Below are positions 63,291 through 64,000 of a stretch of DNA of 64,000 bases, one piece after another; positions within the stretch are counted from its first letter, which is position 1; the number at the start of each line of letters is the position of its first letter. The DNA is from Lyophyllum atratum (Eukaryota > Basidiomycota > Agaricomycetes > Agaricales > Lyophyllaceae). Under the pieces are notes generated by a model that saw nothing but the letters and a program-made list of their open reading frames with translations, searched no databases and had not been told where the DNA came from. Location of the stretch: NCBI GenBank assembly GCA_014905825.1, contig JACGCN010000001.1:434001-498000 (forward strand), given 5' to 3'. A program made the translations under genes and the position numbers.

Positions 63291-63777
63291 ATTGCCTAGC
63301 GCTGTGAATCAAGAGAGGGAAGACGATAATGTGAGGAGTACAAGGAGATGAGTGCAACGATATATATAAGGCATCGCGAAAGCGGAACAAAAGACATATT
63401 GCATGGACAAAGCGTTTGTTCCACGCCGTTCCAGGCCACCGCGGCGCGTAAGGATACAACACCCTGTCAAAGCCTCGAGCGCGTGCATGTTCTCGCTTTA
63501 GGTTTCCTTTTGTTTTCTGCTGACTAAGCCGGGTTAGTAGGGTGCATGAGGCGGTGACATCACTTCTGAAGCAGTTTGACTGTTGCTTGATCCCCGTAAG
63601 TACGGCCTGACAGGCCCATAAAGCCGTGCTGGTGATTGTCTGCCATTGTTCTCTGTTTTGATGAGCAAAAATAAGGATCCAAATTCCAAGGTAAATGATA
63701 GATCTAAAGGATGGAATCGCTTTAGCGTTATACACAAAAGATACCACCGACAGATCCGCTTTGGTAAAGGTCCTGGA
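63291..63777. other. Intergenic stretch, arrestin promoter side
   Basis: 487 bp between the arrestin start and the stop of the next minus-strand gene. Frames crossing it on the minus strand have no splice support. TATATATAAGGC at 63360-63371, read on the plus strand, is an AT-rich motif; nothing else is seen. Confidence 0.4.
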
Positions 63778-64000
63778 TCATGCGAACACCTTGTGGACAG
63801 CAAGCTCGTCTTCATCCCGTCTCCGCAATTCCTTTCTCCTTTCGCTCTCCTCTGCGGCGTCTCTGCGCTGACCATACTTACCGCCCTGTTCCCGGCGGAT
63901 TGCCGAACGAACGGCGGAAGGTGAAACGAATTCTTCGGGAGACGTAAGTCGTAAAGTACCACACAAAAAAAAAGAAAAGCGTGACTCACCAGGGTTGGAG
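63778..64000 (-). CDS. 3' end of an unrecognised gene, runs off the right edge
   Basis: On the minus strand the window opens with about 11 coding bases (CTCCAACCCTG), then a GTGAGT intron with a long T run that ends CCCGAAG. The last exon begins EEFVSPSAVRSAIRREQ and reads on through GGKYGQRRDAAEESERRKEL to RRRDEDELAVHKVFA, stopping at 63778-63780. It is strongly charged and probably helical, with alternating Arg/Glu. The splice pair and the clean stop make a real gene likely. I cannot name the family from the tail; a small mitochondrial assembly factor would fit the composition but is a guess. Confidence 0.6.
   Translation of the reverse strand, partial: SNPGESRFSFFLCGTLRLTSPEEFVSPSAVRSAIRREQGGKYGQRRDAAEESERRKELRRRDEDELAVHKVFA

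Overview
This window looks like chromosomal DNA of a filamentous basidiomycete, probably an Agaricomycete. Almost every gene is cut by several short GT-AG introns of about 45-65 nt, the genes are tightly packed on both strands with intergenic gaps that are often only 50-250 bp, and the gene set is eukaryotic and fungal: a fused tryptophan synthase, a WOPR regulator, Csm1/Pcs1, Gid7 and Trs23. I see no prokaryotic operon, no CRISPR array, no rRNA and no convincing tRNA. Gene models were assembled by hand by joining reading frames across visible splice sites, so start and stop ends are firmer than internal exon edges.

Layout, left to right. 1-6354 (-): N-terminal two thirds or so of phosphatidylinositol 4-kinase STT4, running off the left edge. 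6558-7541 (+): an unrecognised small protein. 7734-9152 (-): glutaminyl cyclase. 9346-9924 (+): TRAPP subunit Trs23. 10384-13858 (+): meiotic axis protein Hop1 with a PHD finger. 14694-18045 (+): Doa1/PLAA. 18386-22230: a complete PIF/Harbinger DNA transposon with perfect 46-bp terminal inverted repeats, a transposase interrupted by a nested 304-bp element, and a convergent Myb/SANT-like accessory gene. 22303-23072 (+): histidine phosphatase. 23247-25435 (+): vacuolar-type Ca2+/H+ exchanger. 26101-28586 (-): asparaginase with ankyrin repeats, divergent from 28769-31482 (+) TRP5. 31708-33158 (+): eIF2B beta. 33245-36283 (-): mitochondrial GTPase Guf1. 36493-37104 (+): Cwf18/CCDC12. 37577-38528 (-): WOPR regulator. 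39645-40897 (+): elongin A. 42316-44980 (-): Gid7/WDR26. 47348-48674 (-): Ecl1-like zinc protein. 50893-55575 (-): Vps54. 55624-56452 (+): metaxin-like protein. 57112-58393 (-): TLC-domain membrane protein. 59413-61149 (-): Csm1/Pcs1. 61524-63290 (-): arrestin-like protein. 63778-64000 (-): 3' end of an unrecognised gene.

The genes do not form one pathway. They are mostly housekeeping: membrane traffic (STT4, Trs23, Vps54), meiosis and chromosomes (Hop1, Csm1), ubiquitin-dependent turnover (Doa1, Gid7, elongin A), amino acid metabolism (TRP5, asparaginase) and translation (eIF2B beta, Guf1). The only clear accessory region is the transposon at 18.4-22.2 kb. It is also the most unusual part of the window, because a short element with TG...CA ends and a 5-bp target duplication sits inside the transposase reading frame.
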